Origin: Colwellia marinimaniae
GTDB lineage: Bacteria > Pseudomonadota > Gammaproteobacteria > Enterobacterales > Alteromonadaceae
DNA length: 64,000 nt
Direction of reading: 5' to 3'
Assembly: GCF_002207865.1 (NCBI RefSeq)
Contig: NZ_BDQM01000007.1
Span: 62,001-126,000 of the forward strand
Part shown: in pieces, positions 36,087-48,109 of the stretch
Position numbering within the stretch: position 1 is the first letter of the stretch
Layout: every line of letters starts with the position of its first letter
The notes under the pieces: generated by a model
The model's database searches: none
Told to the model about the DNA's origin: nothing
What the model saw: the letters and a program-made list of their open reading frames with translations, nothing else
Made by a program: the position numbers and the translations under genes

Positions 36087-36583
36087 GACTTAGTTCCCAA
36101 TAATTTAAAAAGTTCATTCAGTACTTTTTTGAATAAAAATCATTCAGACAAAGAGTAAAGCACTAAAGCTCGACACTCTTCGTAATCAGGACTTATTGCT
36201 TCCTGGTAGAGACCCCCAATCCATATCATTGGCGTTATACGAAGGGCAGCTAGTTATTACCTCTAACATAATGACTAGCGTGATTCGATACTGCCTCATT
36301 TTTTTATCCAAGTCTTTAGTAGGCTCGTGACTAGATAACTTGCATATGGTGAGTTAAGCACGGCTATTCCGTATTAAAACTTTATTTGTGCAACAAAAAA
36401 ATGCTAGCAACAATATTTTTATCTTCCTATACATATTATAAGCACAAAAATATAGACACAAAAAAGCCTCTATTAACTTAACATTAAATAGAGGCTTTAT
36501 ATTTTACTTATAGTATTAATTAATAAGGATAAATTATGATGTATTTACCATACTAACTTAACAAAAATATTTTGTATCAGCAA
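36087..36583. other. Intergenic region between ssb and the adenine deaminase gene
   Basis: About 500 bp. The ssb-side end holds the ssb terminator (36463-36498). The remainder must contain the deaminase promoter; I see no gene and no other clear structure. Confidence 0.5.
36457..36498 (-). terminator. Intrinsic terminator of ssb
   Basis: Arms AAAGCCTCTATT (36463-36474) and AATAGAGGCTTT (36487-36498). Read on the minus strand, the stem is followed by a run of six T. About 86 bp past the ssb stop. Confidence 0.85.
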
Positions 36584-37267
36584 TTAGAACGGAATATCGT
36601 CATCAAAATCAATTGATGGTTCTTGTGGATTCACTTTCGGAGCTTGCTGCTGCTCTTGTTTAGCAAAGCCACCTTGTTGAGCAGGCGATTTTTGTTGCTG
36701 ACCTTGGTTAGAGAAGCCACCTTGCTGTGCTGGTGCTTGTTGTTGTTGCCCTTGATTAGCGAAGCCACCTTGTTGTGCTGGTGCTTGTTGCTGCTGGCCT
36801 TGATTAGCGAAACCACCTTGTTGTGCTGGTGCTTGCTGCTCTTGATTAGAGAAACCATCTTGTTGTGGTGCTTGTTGCTGCTGCCCTTGATTAGAGAAAC
36901 CACCGCTCTGCCCTTGAGACGATTTACCATCTAACATTTGCATTACCCCGTTAAAGCCTTGTAGGACGATTTCAGTGGTATATTGCTCTTGACCTTGTTG
37001 ATTGGTCCATTTACGTGTTTGTAATGAACCTTCAAGGTATACTTTTGAACCTTTTTTAAGGTACTCACCGGCAATTTCAGCTAGTTTGCCAAAAATAACA
37101 ACACGATGCCATTCAGTTTTTTCTTTCTGCTCACCAGTTTGTTTATCTTTCCATGAGTCTGACGTTGCTACAGTAATATTTGCTACTGCGCTGCCATTTG
37201 GCATAAAACGGACCTCAGGATCTTTACCTAAGTTACCTACTATGATTACTTTATTTACACCCGCCAT
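36584..37267 (-). CDS. ssb: Single-stranded DNA-binding protein
   Basis: 227-aa SSB. OB fold in residues 1-110 ([21 protein letters not shown], aromatic DNA-stacking positions in WHRVVIF and [14 protein letters not shown]). The acidic tip FDDDIPF binds partner proteins. Between them is an unusually repetitive Gln-rich linker of about 100 aa built from units like [16 protein letters not shown]. The OB domain and tip are normal, so it should work in replication and repair. In Shewanella and relatives ssb lies next to uvrA and an MFS gene (from memory); here about 9 kb of other genes intervene. Confidence 0.96.
   Translation of the reverse strand: MAGVNKVIIVGNLGKDPEVRFMPNGSAVANITVATSDSWKDKQTGEQKEKTEWHRVVIFGKLAEIAGEYLKKGSKVYLEGSLQTRKWTNQQGQEQYTTEIVLQGFNGVMQMLDGKSSQGQSGGFSNQGQQQQAPQQDGFSNQEQQAPAQQGGFANQGQQQQAPAQQGGFANQGQQQQAPAQQGGFSNQGQQQKSPAQQGGFAKQEQQQAPKVNPQEPSIDFDDDIPF
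36660..36915 (-). repeat. In-frame tandem repeats coding the SSB linker
   Basis: About five degenerate units of roughly 48 bp encode GGF-[SA][16 protein letters not shown] peptides. Units differ by single substitutions and small in-frame length changes (for example the shorter [10 protein letters not shown] unit). Such a region can vary in copy number by slippage or recombination. Confidence 0.85.
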
Positions 37268-37367
37268 GAAAATATCCTATTGATTGAGCTATTAAGACAG
37301 TCGCTGTTTCTTTACCTATTTAAATAGAAAGAAAGTTTGTCTTTGAGATTTAGTTTAAGGGGAGTAA

Positions 37368-37444
37368 TTCTATAGTGAGCGGCGATCAAATTCGAGTGCT
37401 TTTTGTTAAAAAGCACATTTATTTAATTTAAATTCGCTATAGAA
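37368..37444. repeat. Nested inverted repeats upstream of ssb
   Basis: Outer arms TTCTATAG (37368-37375) and CTATAGAA (37437-37444) enclose a perfect hairpin GTGCTTTTT-GTT-AAAAAGCAC (37396-37416). No T-run on either strand beyond the hairpin. Within the 309-bp gap (37268-37576) between ssb and the thioesterase gene, which otherwise holds only the ssb promoter. Possibly a small mobile palindrome. Confidence 0.6.
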
Positions 37445-37576
37445 ATATTCAAGACTATTGCTTAGCAGCAGTCACCTATAATAACAACGATGATTTTCAA
37501 CACTAATTAATTGTTATCGCAAAGAATTAATAGCAAAGCATGCAAGATTGCCCCTAACAAGCTAAAAAATTTTCGC

Positions 37577-37981
37577 TCAAGCGGCCTTATTTTCAATGAG
37601 GTGTTCGGCCAGTTGTGCTCGAATGTCATCGGTGATTTTTTTCGAACGTTGCGCTTTATAATCATAATTTATCATAGTAGCAGTACCCGAGACGCATTTT
37701 TCACCGTGTTGCCATAGCTCTTGATAAACATCAAATGAGGCACCACCAATGCGGCTAATGTAAGTTTTTATCTCAATTTCTTGACCATAAAATAACTGAC
37801 CATGATAAGACACTTCAATTTTAGCAATGATAAGTTGCCATTTTTTTGGATCCAAATCGGGGGTAAAAAACTTAAAAATAGCCGCTCGTGCGCCTTCAAA
37901 CCAAACGGGTGGTTTAGTATTATTTATATGGCCTAAAGCATCGGTATCACTAAAGTGTGGCATCATTTTTTCACTGAACAT
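37577..37981 (-). CDS. Acyl-CoA thioesterase (hot-dog fold, 4HBT family)
   Basis: 134-aa hot-dog thioesterase. The N-terminal catalytic motif FSDTDALGHINNTKPPVWFE is the classic 4-hydroxybenzoyl-CoA-thioesterase signature (Asp in TDALGH). The substrate acyl group is unknown. It probably hydrolyses acyl-CoAs in the cytoplasm. Monocistronic, divergent from the amidohydrolase gene (140 bp). Confidence 0.88.
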   Translation of the reverse strand: MFSEKMMPHFSDTDALGHINNTKPPVWFEGARAAIFKFFTPDLDPKKWQLIIAKIEVSYHGQLFYGQEIEIKTYISRIGGASFDVYQELWQHGEKCVSGTATMINYDYKAQRSKKITDDIRAQLAEHLIENKAA

Positions 37982-38121
37982 ACTTAACCTTTTATCATTT
38001 TTAGCTTAGCTGCAAGTCATTTACCTACAGCTATATTACTTTATCTTATAAGATACTATATTTTATAAGATAAAGTATCTTAACTATCATTAGCAATTTC
38101 ATCAATATTAGAGATAAATAC

Positions 38122-39738
38122 ATGAATAAGTCGTTAGCCTTACTTAGCTATTTTTGTGCTTACCTAGCGTTTACATTAATAGTAAATATAACCACTGCTA
38201 CGCCAGTCTTAGCATCTGCTGATGCCAAGGCCCCTGAACGAACCACAGGTAAAGGTCCTTATAAACGACTTATTCTTCGGGGCGGCATTATTATTAATGG
38301 CGAAGGTGCACCCGCGCGTGGCCCCATGGATATTGTCATTGAAAATGATCGCATTGTAAAAATAGTCAATGTTGGCAACCCAGGTATGCCCATTGCGCCA
38401 ACACGTCGCCCCATAGCTCGTCCAGGTGATATAGAACTTAATATTGAGGGTCAATATGTACTGCCTGGTTTTATTGACATGCATGGCCATATTGGTGGTA
38501 GTGCCGATAATATTCCGGCTGAGTATGTCTTTAAGTTATGGCTAGCTCACGGTATTACCACAGTACGAGAGCCAGGCAGTTTTAATGGTATTGAGTGGGT
38601 TATGGATCATGTCAAGCGCAGTGAAGAAAACACTATAGCTGCGCCACGTATTATGCCCTACTTTGGCTTTGGCTTAGGTTTAGATGAAACGATAACGACA
38701 GTAAAACAAGCGCAGCAATGGGTTAAGTCTATTGCTAAAAAAGGCGCTAAAGGAATTAAGTTCTTTGGCGCAACACCCGAGATAATGACAGCAGCACTTA
38801 GCGAAGCGAAAAAACAGGGTTTAGCCAGCATGATGCATCATGCGCAACTTGACGTCACCAATATGAATGTACTTGATTCAGCCCGCTTAGGCTTGACATC
38901 AATGGAGCATTGGTACGGTCTTCCGGAAGCATTATTTGAACATCAGCAAATTCAAAATTACTCGCCAGATTACAATTATAATAATGAACAACATAGGTTT
39001 GCTGAGGCTGGTCGGTTATGGCAACAGGCAGCAAAAAAAAATAGCGAAAAATGGTTAAGCGTGCGTGATGAATTACTCAGTTTAGATTTCACCTTAAACC
39101 CCACCTTTACCATTTATGAAGCCAATCGCGATTTAATGCGGGATATGAATGCCGACTGGCATAAAGAATATACTCTGCCAACCTTATGGGAATTTTTCCA
39201 ACCTAACCGTAATGCTCATGGCTCGTATTGGTTTGATTGGACCACTGATGATGAAATAGCGTGGAAGAAAAATTACCAACTATGGATGAGTTTTGTTAAC
39301 GATTATAAAAACCATGGTGGTCGAGTAACCGTAGGCTCAGACTCAGGCTATATCTTTAAAATTTATGGTTTTAGTTATATTCGAGAATTAGAGCTACTTA
39401 GAGAAGCCGGTTTTAATGCCTTAGAAGTTATTCAAGCTGCCACTATCAATGGCGCAGAAGCACTTGGTATGGCGGATGAAATTGGCTCTATCCGTGTTGG
39501 TAAAAAAGCAGATTTGGTGATAGTAGCCGAAAACCCATTGCGTAATTTTAAAGTGCTTTATGGCACCGGACATTTTCGTCTAGATGAAAATAATAAGCCA
39601 ATCCGCGCGGGTGGTATAAATTACACCATAAAAGACGGTATTGTTTATGATGCCAAGTTACTATTAGAGCAAGTAAGAGCAATGGTTAACGACGCTAAAA
39701 TCAAGAAAATTGATAGTATTAAACGAGCAAAACACTAA
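38122..39738 (+). CDS. Exported amidohydrolase-family protein
   Basis: 538-aa metal-dependent hydrolase with an N-terminal signal peptide (ALLSYFCAYLAFTLIV... up to about residue 35). Amidohydrolase motifs in order: first metal pair in VLPGFIDMHGHIGGS, GIKFFGAT, MHHAQLDV, and the aspartate region GRVTVGSDSGY, then the C-terminal beta-sandwich GSIRVGKKADLVIV. It resembles periplasmic imidazolonepropionase/prolidase-like amidohydrolases; the substrate is unknown. About 95 bp upstream of the BamA-like gene in the same direction. Confidence 0.85.
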   Translation: MNKSLALLSYFCAYLAFTLIVNITTATPVLASADAKAPERTTGKGPYKRLILRGGIIINGEGAPARGPMDIVIENDRIVKIVNVGNPGMPIAPTRRPIARPGDIELNIEGQYVLPGFIDMHGHIGGSADNIPAEYVFKLWLAHGITTVREPGSFNGIEWVMDHVKRSEENTIAAPRIMPYFGFGLGLDETITTVKQAQQWVKSIAKKGAKGIKFFGATPEIMTAALSEAKKQGLASMMHHAQLDVTNMNVLDSARLGLTSMEHWYGLPEALFEHQQIQNYSPDYNYNNEQHRFAEAGRLWQQAAKKNSEKWLSVRDELLSLDFTLNPTFTIYEANRDLMRDMNADWHKEYTLPTLWEFFQPNRNAHGSYWFDWTTDDEIAWKKNYQLWMSFVNDYKNHGGRVTVGSDSGYIFKIYGFSYIRELELLREAGFNALEVIQAATINGAEALGMADEIGSIRVGKKADLVIVAENPLRNFKVLYGTGHFRLDENNKPIRAGGINYTIKDGIVYDAKLLLEQVRAMVNDAKIKKIDSIKRAKH

Positions 39739-39832
39739 ATAAAAACGGTTAATTGACTAGTTAAGGCTATAGTTAAATAAGTAATAGTTTTAAATATCAC
39801 TCATTTAACTCTAGCCTTAACTCAGGTACGCG

Positions 39833-41683
39833 ATGCAGTTTTTATTAGCAGCTATAACAAAAATAAAAAAACCTCATGTCATATCGCCAGCCCCCGTAGA
39901 AAAATTTCCATGTGTTTGGCGAGATAATGTAATAACTAGCCTACCGTCATTATTCGTGGCCGGCTTACTGACTGCTGCTTTGTGTGGTGCGGTCTCTGCC
40001 GCCGAGCAAGTAGGTGAGCAAGCAGCTAAACAAACGGCTACACAAGTAAAGCTCAATTCAAGCTCTGCCACTGCCTCACCTAATTATTCAGTCAGTAAAC
40101 AGGCCGCCGAAAAATCAGCGATAGAGGCCGTAAACGAAGCTATCCTCTGCAATAGCAATCAGCCAAAAATAAGGTTTAAACCACAAACAATCTTTGATGA
40201 AAACGAAGATGGCATTACTTTTTTACATCGCTGGGCCAATGCTATTCACATTGATACCAAAATTGTCACCCTAGAAAACGAAGCCTCCTTTTTTATCAAT
40301 AAATGCATAAAAACCGTTGCTGATATGGCAGAGCTTGAACGCCATTTACGCAGTAGAAGATACCTCAGAGATGCCAACGTTAGCAGTGATGATGGTATAG
40401 AAAATATCACCATTACTACTTGGGATAACTGGTCACTAATGCCAACGGTAAGTTTTGGCCGTAAAGGTGGCGTAAACACCTACAGTTTTGGCATTAAAGA
40501 AAGTAATCTGCTCGGCCTAGGTATAGACACTGAAATAGAAGCGTACCGCAATACTCAGCGCTCAGGCTACAAGTTATCAGCTAGCATCCCTCTTTTTCAA
40601 AAACAAAACACCGAGGTTAAGTTATGGTTTGCCGATAATGATGATGGTCAACAACATAGTATATTTCTGCATAAAATGTTTGCCGGTTTTCATACCAAAA
40701 CCGCTTATAACTTAGGCTTTAATGAAGAGTCGCGTAACGATACCCTCTTTCAAAATGGCCAAGACCAAAGTATTTATCGCCATGACATTAGTTTTAAAGT
40801 AGCCAACTATGCCTGGTTAAACTTTAACAGTGACAGTCGTTTACTACGATACCGTGTCGGCATAACACAAGATAAAAACACTTTTTCAGCGCTAACAAAT
40901 GAGCACCATAATGATTTAACTGTCCCGCCCCTCACTAATGTTGTACCTGAAGATAGAGATTTACTCTATCCATGGTTTGCTTTTGAATATATAGAAAAAG
41001 ATTTTAGAAAACTGACCAACGTCCATTTGATCACGCAAATAGAAGACTTTAACCATGGCTGGCAACTTAACTCTCGCCTAGGTATAGGTAATGGCAATAA
41101 AGAAAACACCGCATGGACGGTCTGGAAAATGCGGGTAAAAAAAGGCTTTAACCTACATAACAATGCTTTGCTATTACTTGACTTCGCACTAGCAAATGAT
41201 ATTTATCAACATAGGGATAGTCGTTTATTGGTAAAGCTAACAGCGGAGTATTTTTATCAGCTCAATAAACGTTGGGGATTTTATTTAAGCAATACCAATG
41301 TAGCCAGTAAAAATCAATACTTAGATAAGCCAGTGACTATGGGCGGTAATACCGGTTTACGTGGTTTCCCTTTACAATATCAACATGGAAAAAGTAGCAT
41401 TAAAGCCACAGCAGAAATTAGGTACTATCCACAAATCAATCTCTTTAAACTCTTTGATTTAGCCGCTGTTGCTTTTGTCGATACCGGTCGAACGTACGGG
41501 GAGTCAACGGTGAAAAACATCGAGGAGGGTTGGCTAGGCTCCGTTGGCTTGGGTCTGCGCTTGCATTCCCCACATTCTGGCGGTAACCATCCCATTATCC
41601 ATATCGACTTTGCCTTGCCACAAAGTGACAACCCCAATATTAATAGTTTTGAAATTAGGGTGCAGGCAAAAAAATCGTTTTAA
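39833..41683 (+). CDS. BamA/TamA-family outer-membrane protein
   Basis: 616-aa protein with an N-terminal signal (SLFVAGLLTAALCGAVSA), a low-complexity Ala/Gln segment, one POTRA-like segment (about 140-205: LERHLRSRRYLRDANV), and a C-terminal 16-strand surface-antigen-type barrel with GGNTGLRGFPLQYQHGK, matching the RGF motif of Omp85 proteins. It ends VQAKKSF with the terminal Phe. Shorter than BamA (about 800 aa) with fewer POTRA domains, so it is not the essential BamA. Probably a specialised translocation or lipid-related barrel. Confidence 0.82.
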   Translation: MQFLLAAITKIKKPHVISPAPVEKFPCVWRDNVITSLPSLFVAGLLTAALCGAVSAAEQVGEQAAKQTATQVKLNSSSATASPNYSVSKQAAEKSAIEAVNEAILCNSNQPKIRFKPQTIFDENEDGITFLHRWANAIHIDTKIVTLENEASFFINKCIKTVADMAELERHLRSRRYLRDANVSSDDGIENITITTWDNWSLMPTVSFGRKGGVNTYSFGIKESNLLGLGIDTEIEAYRNTQRSGYKLSASIPLFQKQNTEVKLWFADNDDGQQHSIFLHKMFAGFHTKTAYNLGFNEESRNDTLFQNGQDQSIYRHDISFKVANYAWLNFNSDSRLLRYRVGITQDKNTFSALTNEHHNDLTVPPLTNVVPEDRDLLYPWFAFEYIEKDFRKLTNVHLITQIEDFNHGWQLNSRLGIGNGNKENTAWTVWKMRVKKGFNLHNNALLLLDFALANDIYQHRDSRLLVKLTAEYFYQLNKRWGFYLSNTNVASKNQYLDKPVTMGGNTGLRGFPLQYQHGKSSIKATAEIRYYPQINLFKLFDLAAVAFVDTGRTYGESTVKNIEEGWLGSVGLGLRLHSPHSGGNHPIIHIDFALPQSDNPNINSFEIRVQAKKSF

Positions 41684-41760
41684 GCGATTATTCAGCCATA
41701 AAAACGACTTTTCCGGCAAGCATTTTTACGGCGTTTGTTTCACAGTAACTAAGAGGTGCT

Positions 41761-43089
41761 CTACAAAAATCGCTTCAAAATCCTATCAATTTGGGCAATG
41801 CGTATTTTTTTCAACAGTTTTTGTGGTTTATCCGGGTAATCATCAACGGATTCAATATCAGCATGATGCACTATTTTAGTAGTATTTGCTAAAATACCGA
41901 GTAATTCATCATTAGTAGTTGCTAAAAGCTGCTGACCGGCATCATCAATAAGTAAGCCATTTTCTAAATCCAGTGCCCATGCACGCGGATTTAAATTACT
42001 GCCGGTAATTAAATGGTAGCGATCATCAACACGTAAACCTTTAAGGTGGAAACTATTATCTTTATCTTTCCACAAATGAATATTCAATAAACCTTTATCA
42101 ATAAAATTTTGGTAGCGCTTAACAAAACGTTTTAATAACATTTCATAAACATAAGGAATAATACCGATAGTGCTAAAGTCGTCCGCATTACTGATAAAAA
42201 AATCATTGGCGGTTTTATCCCCTACTACCACAGTGATTTTAACACCACGTTTTAATGCTTTGATAACATCTCGGGCAAGTGCATGCGGTAGATTAAAATA
42301 AGGTGTGTAAAGTACTATGTTATCGTGAGCGTTTTGTACTAGATGACGGGTAGCTTGGTTAAGCTGATTTTTACGGCGACCAAAGCCCACTAACGGCGTA
42401 ATAAACGTTTTATCACTGACAAGTTTTGACTGACTATTATTTTGCTGCTGAGCAACAATGTAATGAGACTTTCTTAACAGCACCTTTAATTTTGCAAGAT
42501 TTTTCTTTTGCTCGGGGGCATCAGGTAAGTATGCTTGATTAAGTAGTGGCGCCAAGCTTGAATCAATAAAGGTAGCGCTCAAGTAATGACAAAAACTATC
42601 GGCTAATGCAACACTATTAATAGTACAGTAGCGGTCTAAACGATATCGCTCGCCCTGGTGCAAATAAATATCATTAATACTTGCGCCGGTATAAAAAAGC
42701 TGATCATCGAAGACCATGCCTTTAAGGTGTAAAACGCCAAAGATTTCTTTGCGCTTTACCGCCACACCATAGATGTTGATCGTTTGTGGGTAGTCATGCG
42801 CTAACTGTAAATACAGGGCACGATTACCTAAGCTCGCTTTTTCACCAATTAAGCCACGTTGACCGCGGTTAAAGTCGACAAAGATATTAATCTCTAGCTC
42901 GGGAAAGTTTGCTTTCGCTTGGTATAACGCATGGAGGATTTCCCGACCTGCGTCATCATCTTGTAAATACAAAGCAGTAATAAAAATACGCTGACGCGCA
43001 GCTGTAATTAATAATAACAACTGCTGCTTATATTCTTTAGGGCTGGTAAAAAACTTAATATCACCGCCATCGACAATTATTTCTTGCAC
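41761..43089 (-). CDS. pssA: CDP-diacylglycerol--serine O-phosphatidyltransferase
   Basis: 442-aa phospholipase-D-type phosphatidylserine synthase, making phosphatidylserine on the way to phosphatidylethanolamine. Two HxK(x4)D motifs: HLKGMVFDD (about residue 124) and HLKGLRVDD near 350, followed by ITGSNLNPRAWALDLENGLL. Length close to E. coli PssA (451 aa). Peripheral membrane enzyme. Convergent with the BamA-like gene; monocistronic. Confidence 0.94.
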   Translation of the reverse strand: MQEIIVDGGDIKFFTSPKEYKQQLLLLITAARQRIFITALYLQDDDAGREILHALYQAKANFPELEINIFVDFNRGQRGLIGEKASLGNRALYLQLAHDYPQTINIYGVAVKRKEIFGVLHLKGMVFDDQLFYTGASINDIYLHQGERYRLDRYCTINSVALADSFCHYLSATFIDSSLAPLLNQAYLPDAPEQKKNLAKLKVLLRKSHYIVAQQQNNSQSKLVSDKTFITPLVGFGRRKNQLNQATRHLVQNAHDNIVLYTPYFNLPHALARDVIKALKRGVKITVVVGDKTANDFFISNADDFSTIGIIPYVYEMLLKRFVKRYQNFIDKGLLNIHLWKDKDNSFHLKGLRVDDRYHLITGSNLNPRAWALDLENGLLIDDAGQQLLATTNDELLGILANTTKIVHHADIESVDDYPDKPQKLLKKIRIAQIDRILKRFL

Positions 43090-43205
43090 TGTGCTCTATC
43101 TAAAAAAGAATTAATTCGCGACAGTATATCAATAATAAACCGAAGAAATATAGACTTTTTCTTCGGTTAACCACTAGGACATCGGTAGATAAGTGTGGAA
43201 TGTTG

Positions 43206-45636
<2,431 letters not shown>

Positions 45637-46122
45637 ATGCCCAATAAAAAACAATTAATTGACCTAGTGCTTACTGCATTAACACAAGACCTTCAACAAG
45701 CCATTGGTGCCGCCAATGTAGCACATGCCGCTGCGGTTAATGATCAAAGTGTCGCGGAAACACAATATGATACCCTAGCGATAGAGGCTAGCTACTTAGC
45801 TGAGGGGCAATCTAAGCGAGTAATTGACTTACAACAGGATATCGATGCCTATAAAGCACTAGATACCAAGGCATTCAACCACAATAGCTATATCGCCTTA
45901 GGCGCTTTAGTACAATTATCTGCAGATACGGCAATGAACCACTGGTTCTTTATCGGTCCTGCCGCAGGTGGCTTCCGCTGTAAACTAGCTCAACAAAATA
46001 TTACCGTCATAACAGCACAATCCCCTATGGGCATGGCACTATTGGGCAAGCAACAAGATGATGATATAGAAGTTACGCTCGGCGCTAATAAGAAAAAAGA
46101 TTATATTACTGCGCTCAAATAG
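45637..46122 (+). CDS. GreA/GreB-like C-terminal domain protein
   Basis: 161-aa protein with an N-terminal helical hairpin (about 1-75) and a C-terminal FKBP-like GreA/GreB domain (SYIALGALVQL, FIGPAAGGF, TAQSPMGMALLGKQQDDDIEV). The acidic tip of true Gre factors is not obvious at the hairpin end, so it may be a Gre-like accessory protein that binds RNA polymerase without strong cleavage activity (inference). Alone and divergent from fadH. Confidence 0.75.
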   Translation: MPNKKQLIDLVLTALTQDLQQAIGAANVAHAAAVNDQSVAETQYDTLAIEASYLAEGQSKRVIDLQQDIDAYKALDTKAFNHNSYIALGALVQLSADTAMNHWFFIGPAAGGFRCKLAQQNITVITAQSPMGMALLGKQQDDDIEVTLGANKKKDYITALK

Positions 46123-46185
46123 GCTCAATAAATCCCTCCTTCAGCGGAGAAAAGCAAAGTTAAATAAAACTGGCTTGGCTTACTG

Positions 46186-46401
46186 TTAACTAGACACTAT
46201 TTTAAAACCGATTTTTAATGTGACTTGATAATGGCCGACCGCGCCATTGACAATATGACCTCGGGTTTCTGTGACCTCAAACCAATCCATATTGCTAACT
46301 GTTTTATGGCACTCAGCCAAGGCATTTTCTATAGCATCTTCGATACTGGTTGTAGATGAGCCAACCATTTCAATTTTTTTGTAAGTGTGATGATCAGACA
46401 T
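46186..46401 (-). CDS. Dodecin-family flavin-binding protein
   Basis: 71-aa protein. The motif NMDWFEVTETRGHI contains the tryptophan that stacks on flavin in dodecins, and TSIEDAIENAL forms the single helix. Dodecamers store or buffer flavins. ATG 46401 is preferred over an upstream GTG at 46410 because GAG lies at a suitable distance. Convergent with the GreA-like gene. Confidence 0.92.
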   Translation of the reverse strand: MSDHHTYKKIEMVGSSTTSIEDAIENALAECHKTVSNMDWFEVTETRGHIVNGAVGHYQVTLKIGFKIVSS

Positions 46402-46559
46402 GATAGTCACTCGCTAAATTAAGGGACAAGGTAAACCTTAGTTTAGCGTGCTTTTACTAGTTTGCTCGGTGAGATTAGACTATAGCCGTTACCAATCAAA
46501 ATGAAGGATTTCAATGGCCGTTAAAATGCCTTTAGGCAAGGAAAAACTCTCTCGCTGAC

Positions 46560-47924
46560 CTAGCTTTGTAGCAAGGCTTTAATCGCGATTAAATCAACCT
46601 TTTTATCATCAACTTTTAAATAAGCAACCGCTTCAGTATGAACGAGTGTTGCTTCGATAACGCCAGGCATATTAATTAATAGTTCAGCCATTTTTTTGGC
46701 TTCTTCTTCACCAGTAATATTGGTGGCAAAGCTAAAACTTTTTGATTTTTTTAATGGCTGCATGCCAAAACTTAATAACAACCAAATCACAGTGACCACA
46801 GCCATCACTAAGAAAATAGTTTGCTCACCATACTGACTGGCAATAAAACCACCGACAATACCACCAACAAACGCGCCTAAAAACTGGCTACTTGAATAAA
46901 CCCCCATAACACTTCCTTTAACACCAGCAGGCGCTATACGGGATAAAATAGACGGCATAGTTGCTTCTAAATAGTTAAAGGCGGTAAAAAACAACACCAC
47001 TGACAGTATTAGACTCCAGAAGCCACTGGGCAATAACCAAAGTAAAAATAGCGCAAAAGCTAACAACGCAATAGCAGCGCTAAACATAGGTTTTTCTTTT
47101 TGTTTCTTAATGGCAAAAATCATAAAAGGCACCATTAAAAAGAAAGAGCCTAGTAAGGCCGGCAAGTATATTTGCCAATGGTTTTCCAGCGCCAAGCCAC
47201 TGGCAACAAACTGCTTCGGCAAGGTAACAAAACAAGCGGTTAAGGCCATATGTAAAATGAAAACGCCCCAATTTAATCGAGATAACTGTGGATGACGTAT
47301 TAAACGGCTTATTTGTGCTGGCAAGGCGACATGATCACCACGCGGAGCTTTATTCACCGAGTTAGGTACCATAAATTGGATCATAGCCATGGCTAAAATG
47401 GTCAACAGACCGGTAAACCAAAATAAACCACTTAACCCGACAACATCAGCTACTATTGGTCCTAAAATCATGGCAAGGGTGAAGGATAAACCGATAAACA
47501 TGCCAATGGTTGCCATCACTTTAGGTCGCTGCTCTTCACGACTTAAATCGGCCGCTAAGGCGAGTACTGCGCTAGCAATAGCGCCCATACCTTGAATTGC
47601 TCGCCCGAGCACGACACCATATATAGTCTCGGACATTGCCGCGACAATACTACCAATAAGAAAAACCACTAAACCGGCAAGAATAACGGGTTTCCGGCCA
47701 AACTTATCGGAAAGAATCCCCATAGGTATCTGCAATAACGCTTGTGTTAAGCCATAAGCGCCAATTGCTAACCCTAACCACATAGGACTATATCCCGTAA
47801 GCTGCTCACCATAAATGGCAAAAACGGGCAATATCATGAATAAGCCTAACATGCGCACACCAAAGACACTGGCTAAGGTGATGGCGGCTATTTTCTCAAT
47901 ACGGTTTAAACCTGAAACACTCAT
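46560..47924 (-). CDS. MFS transporter with a C-terminal YAM-like domain (YajR-like)
   Basis: About 454-aa major facilitator. I start at ATG 47924 (MSVSGLNRIEKIAA), which precedes TM1 directly; ATG 48038 would add 38 residues of doubtful value. Twelve TM helices with motif A GILSDKFGRKPVIL. The C-terminal cytoplasmic ferredoxin-like domain (about 65 aa: GEEEAKKMAELLINMPGVIE) resembles the YAM domain of E. coli YajR. Substrate unknown. Divergent from uvrA, the arrangement seen in related genomes (from memory). Confidence 0.88.
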   Translation of the reverse strand: MSVSGLNRIEKIAAITLASVFGVRMLGLFMILPVFAIYGEQLTGYSPMWLGLAIGAYGLTQALLQIPMGILSDKFGRKPVILAGLVVFLIGSIVAAMSETIYGVVLGRAIQGMGAIASAVLALAADLSREEQRPKVMATIGMFIGLSFTLAMILGPIVADVVGLSGLFWFTGLLTILAMAMIQFMVPNSVNKAPRGDHVALPAQISRLIRHPQLSRLNWGVFILHMALTACFVTLPKQFVASGLALENHWQIYLPALLGSFFLMVPFMIFAIKKQKEKPMFSAAIALLAFALFLLWLLPSGFWSLILSVVLFFTAFNYLEATMPSILSRIAPAGVKGSVMGVYSSSQFLGAFVGGIVGGFIASQYGEQTIFLVMAVVTVIWLLLSFGMQPLKKSKSFSFATNITGEEEAKKMAELLINMPGVIEATLVHTEAVAYLKVDDKKVDLIAIKALLQS

Positions 47925-48109
47925 AACGTTGCTAAAACCTAAAATAAATAAAGACGTCGGAAAAATTGCCATTAGTTTACCATGCAAAGAAGCACAACAT
48001 AATCCCAACAATGAAAACAAGCCGTTATCCTTTGGCACTAGTTTTTATAGTGCTGTATTTATGGCATACTTGTCGGCTCTATTTTATCGCTAATTGAGTT
48101 AAAAAACGC

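Noticed and set aside
36631..36930. Frames overlapping the ssb linker on both strands
   Set aside because: Low-complexity shadows of the repeated ssb coding sequence.
48045..48100. Possible LexA box upstream of uvrA
   Set aside because: CTGTATTTATGGCATAC has one good half only; it lacks the second CAG half-site.
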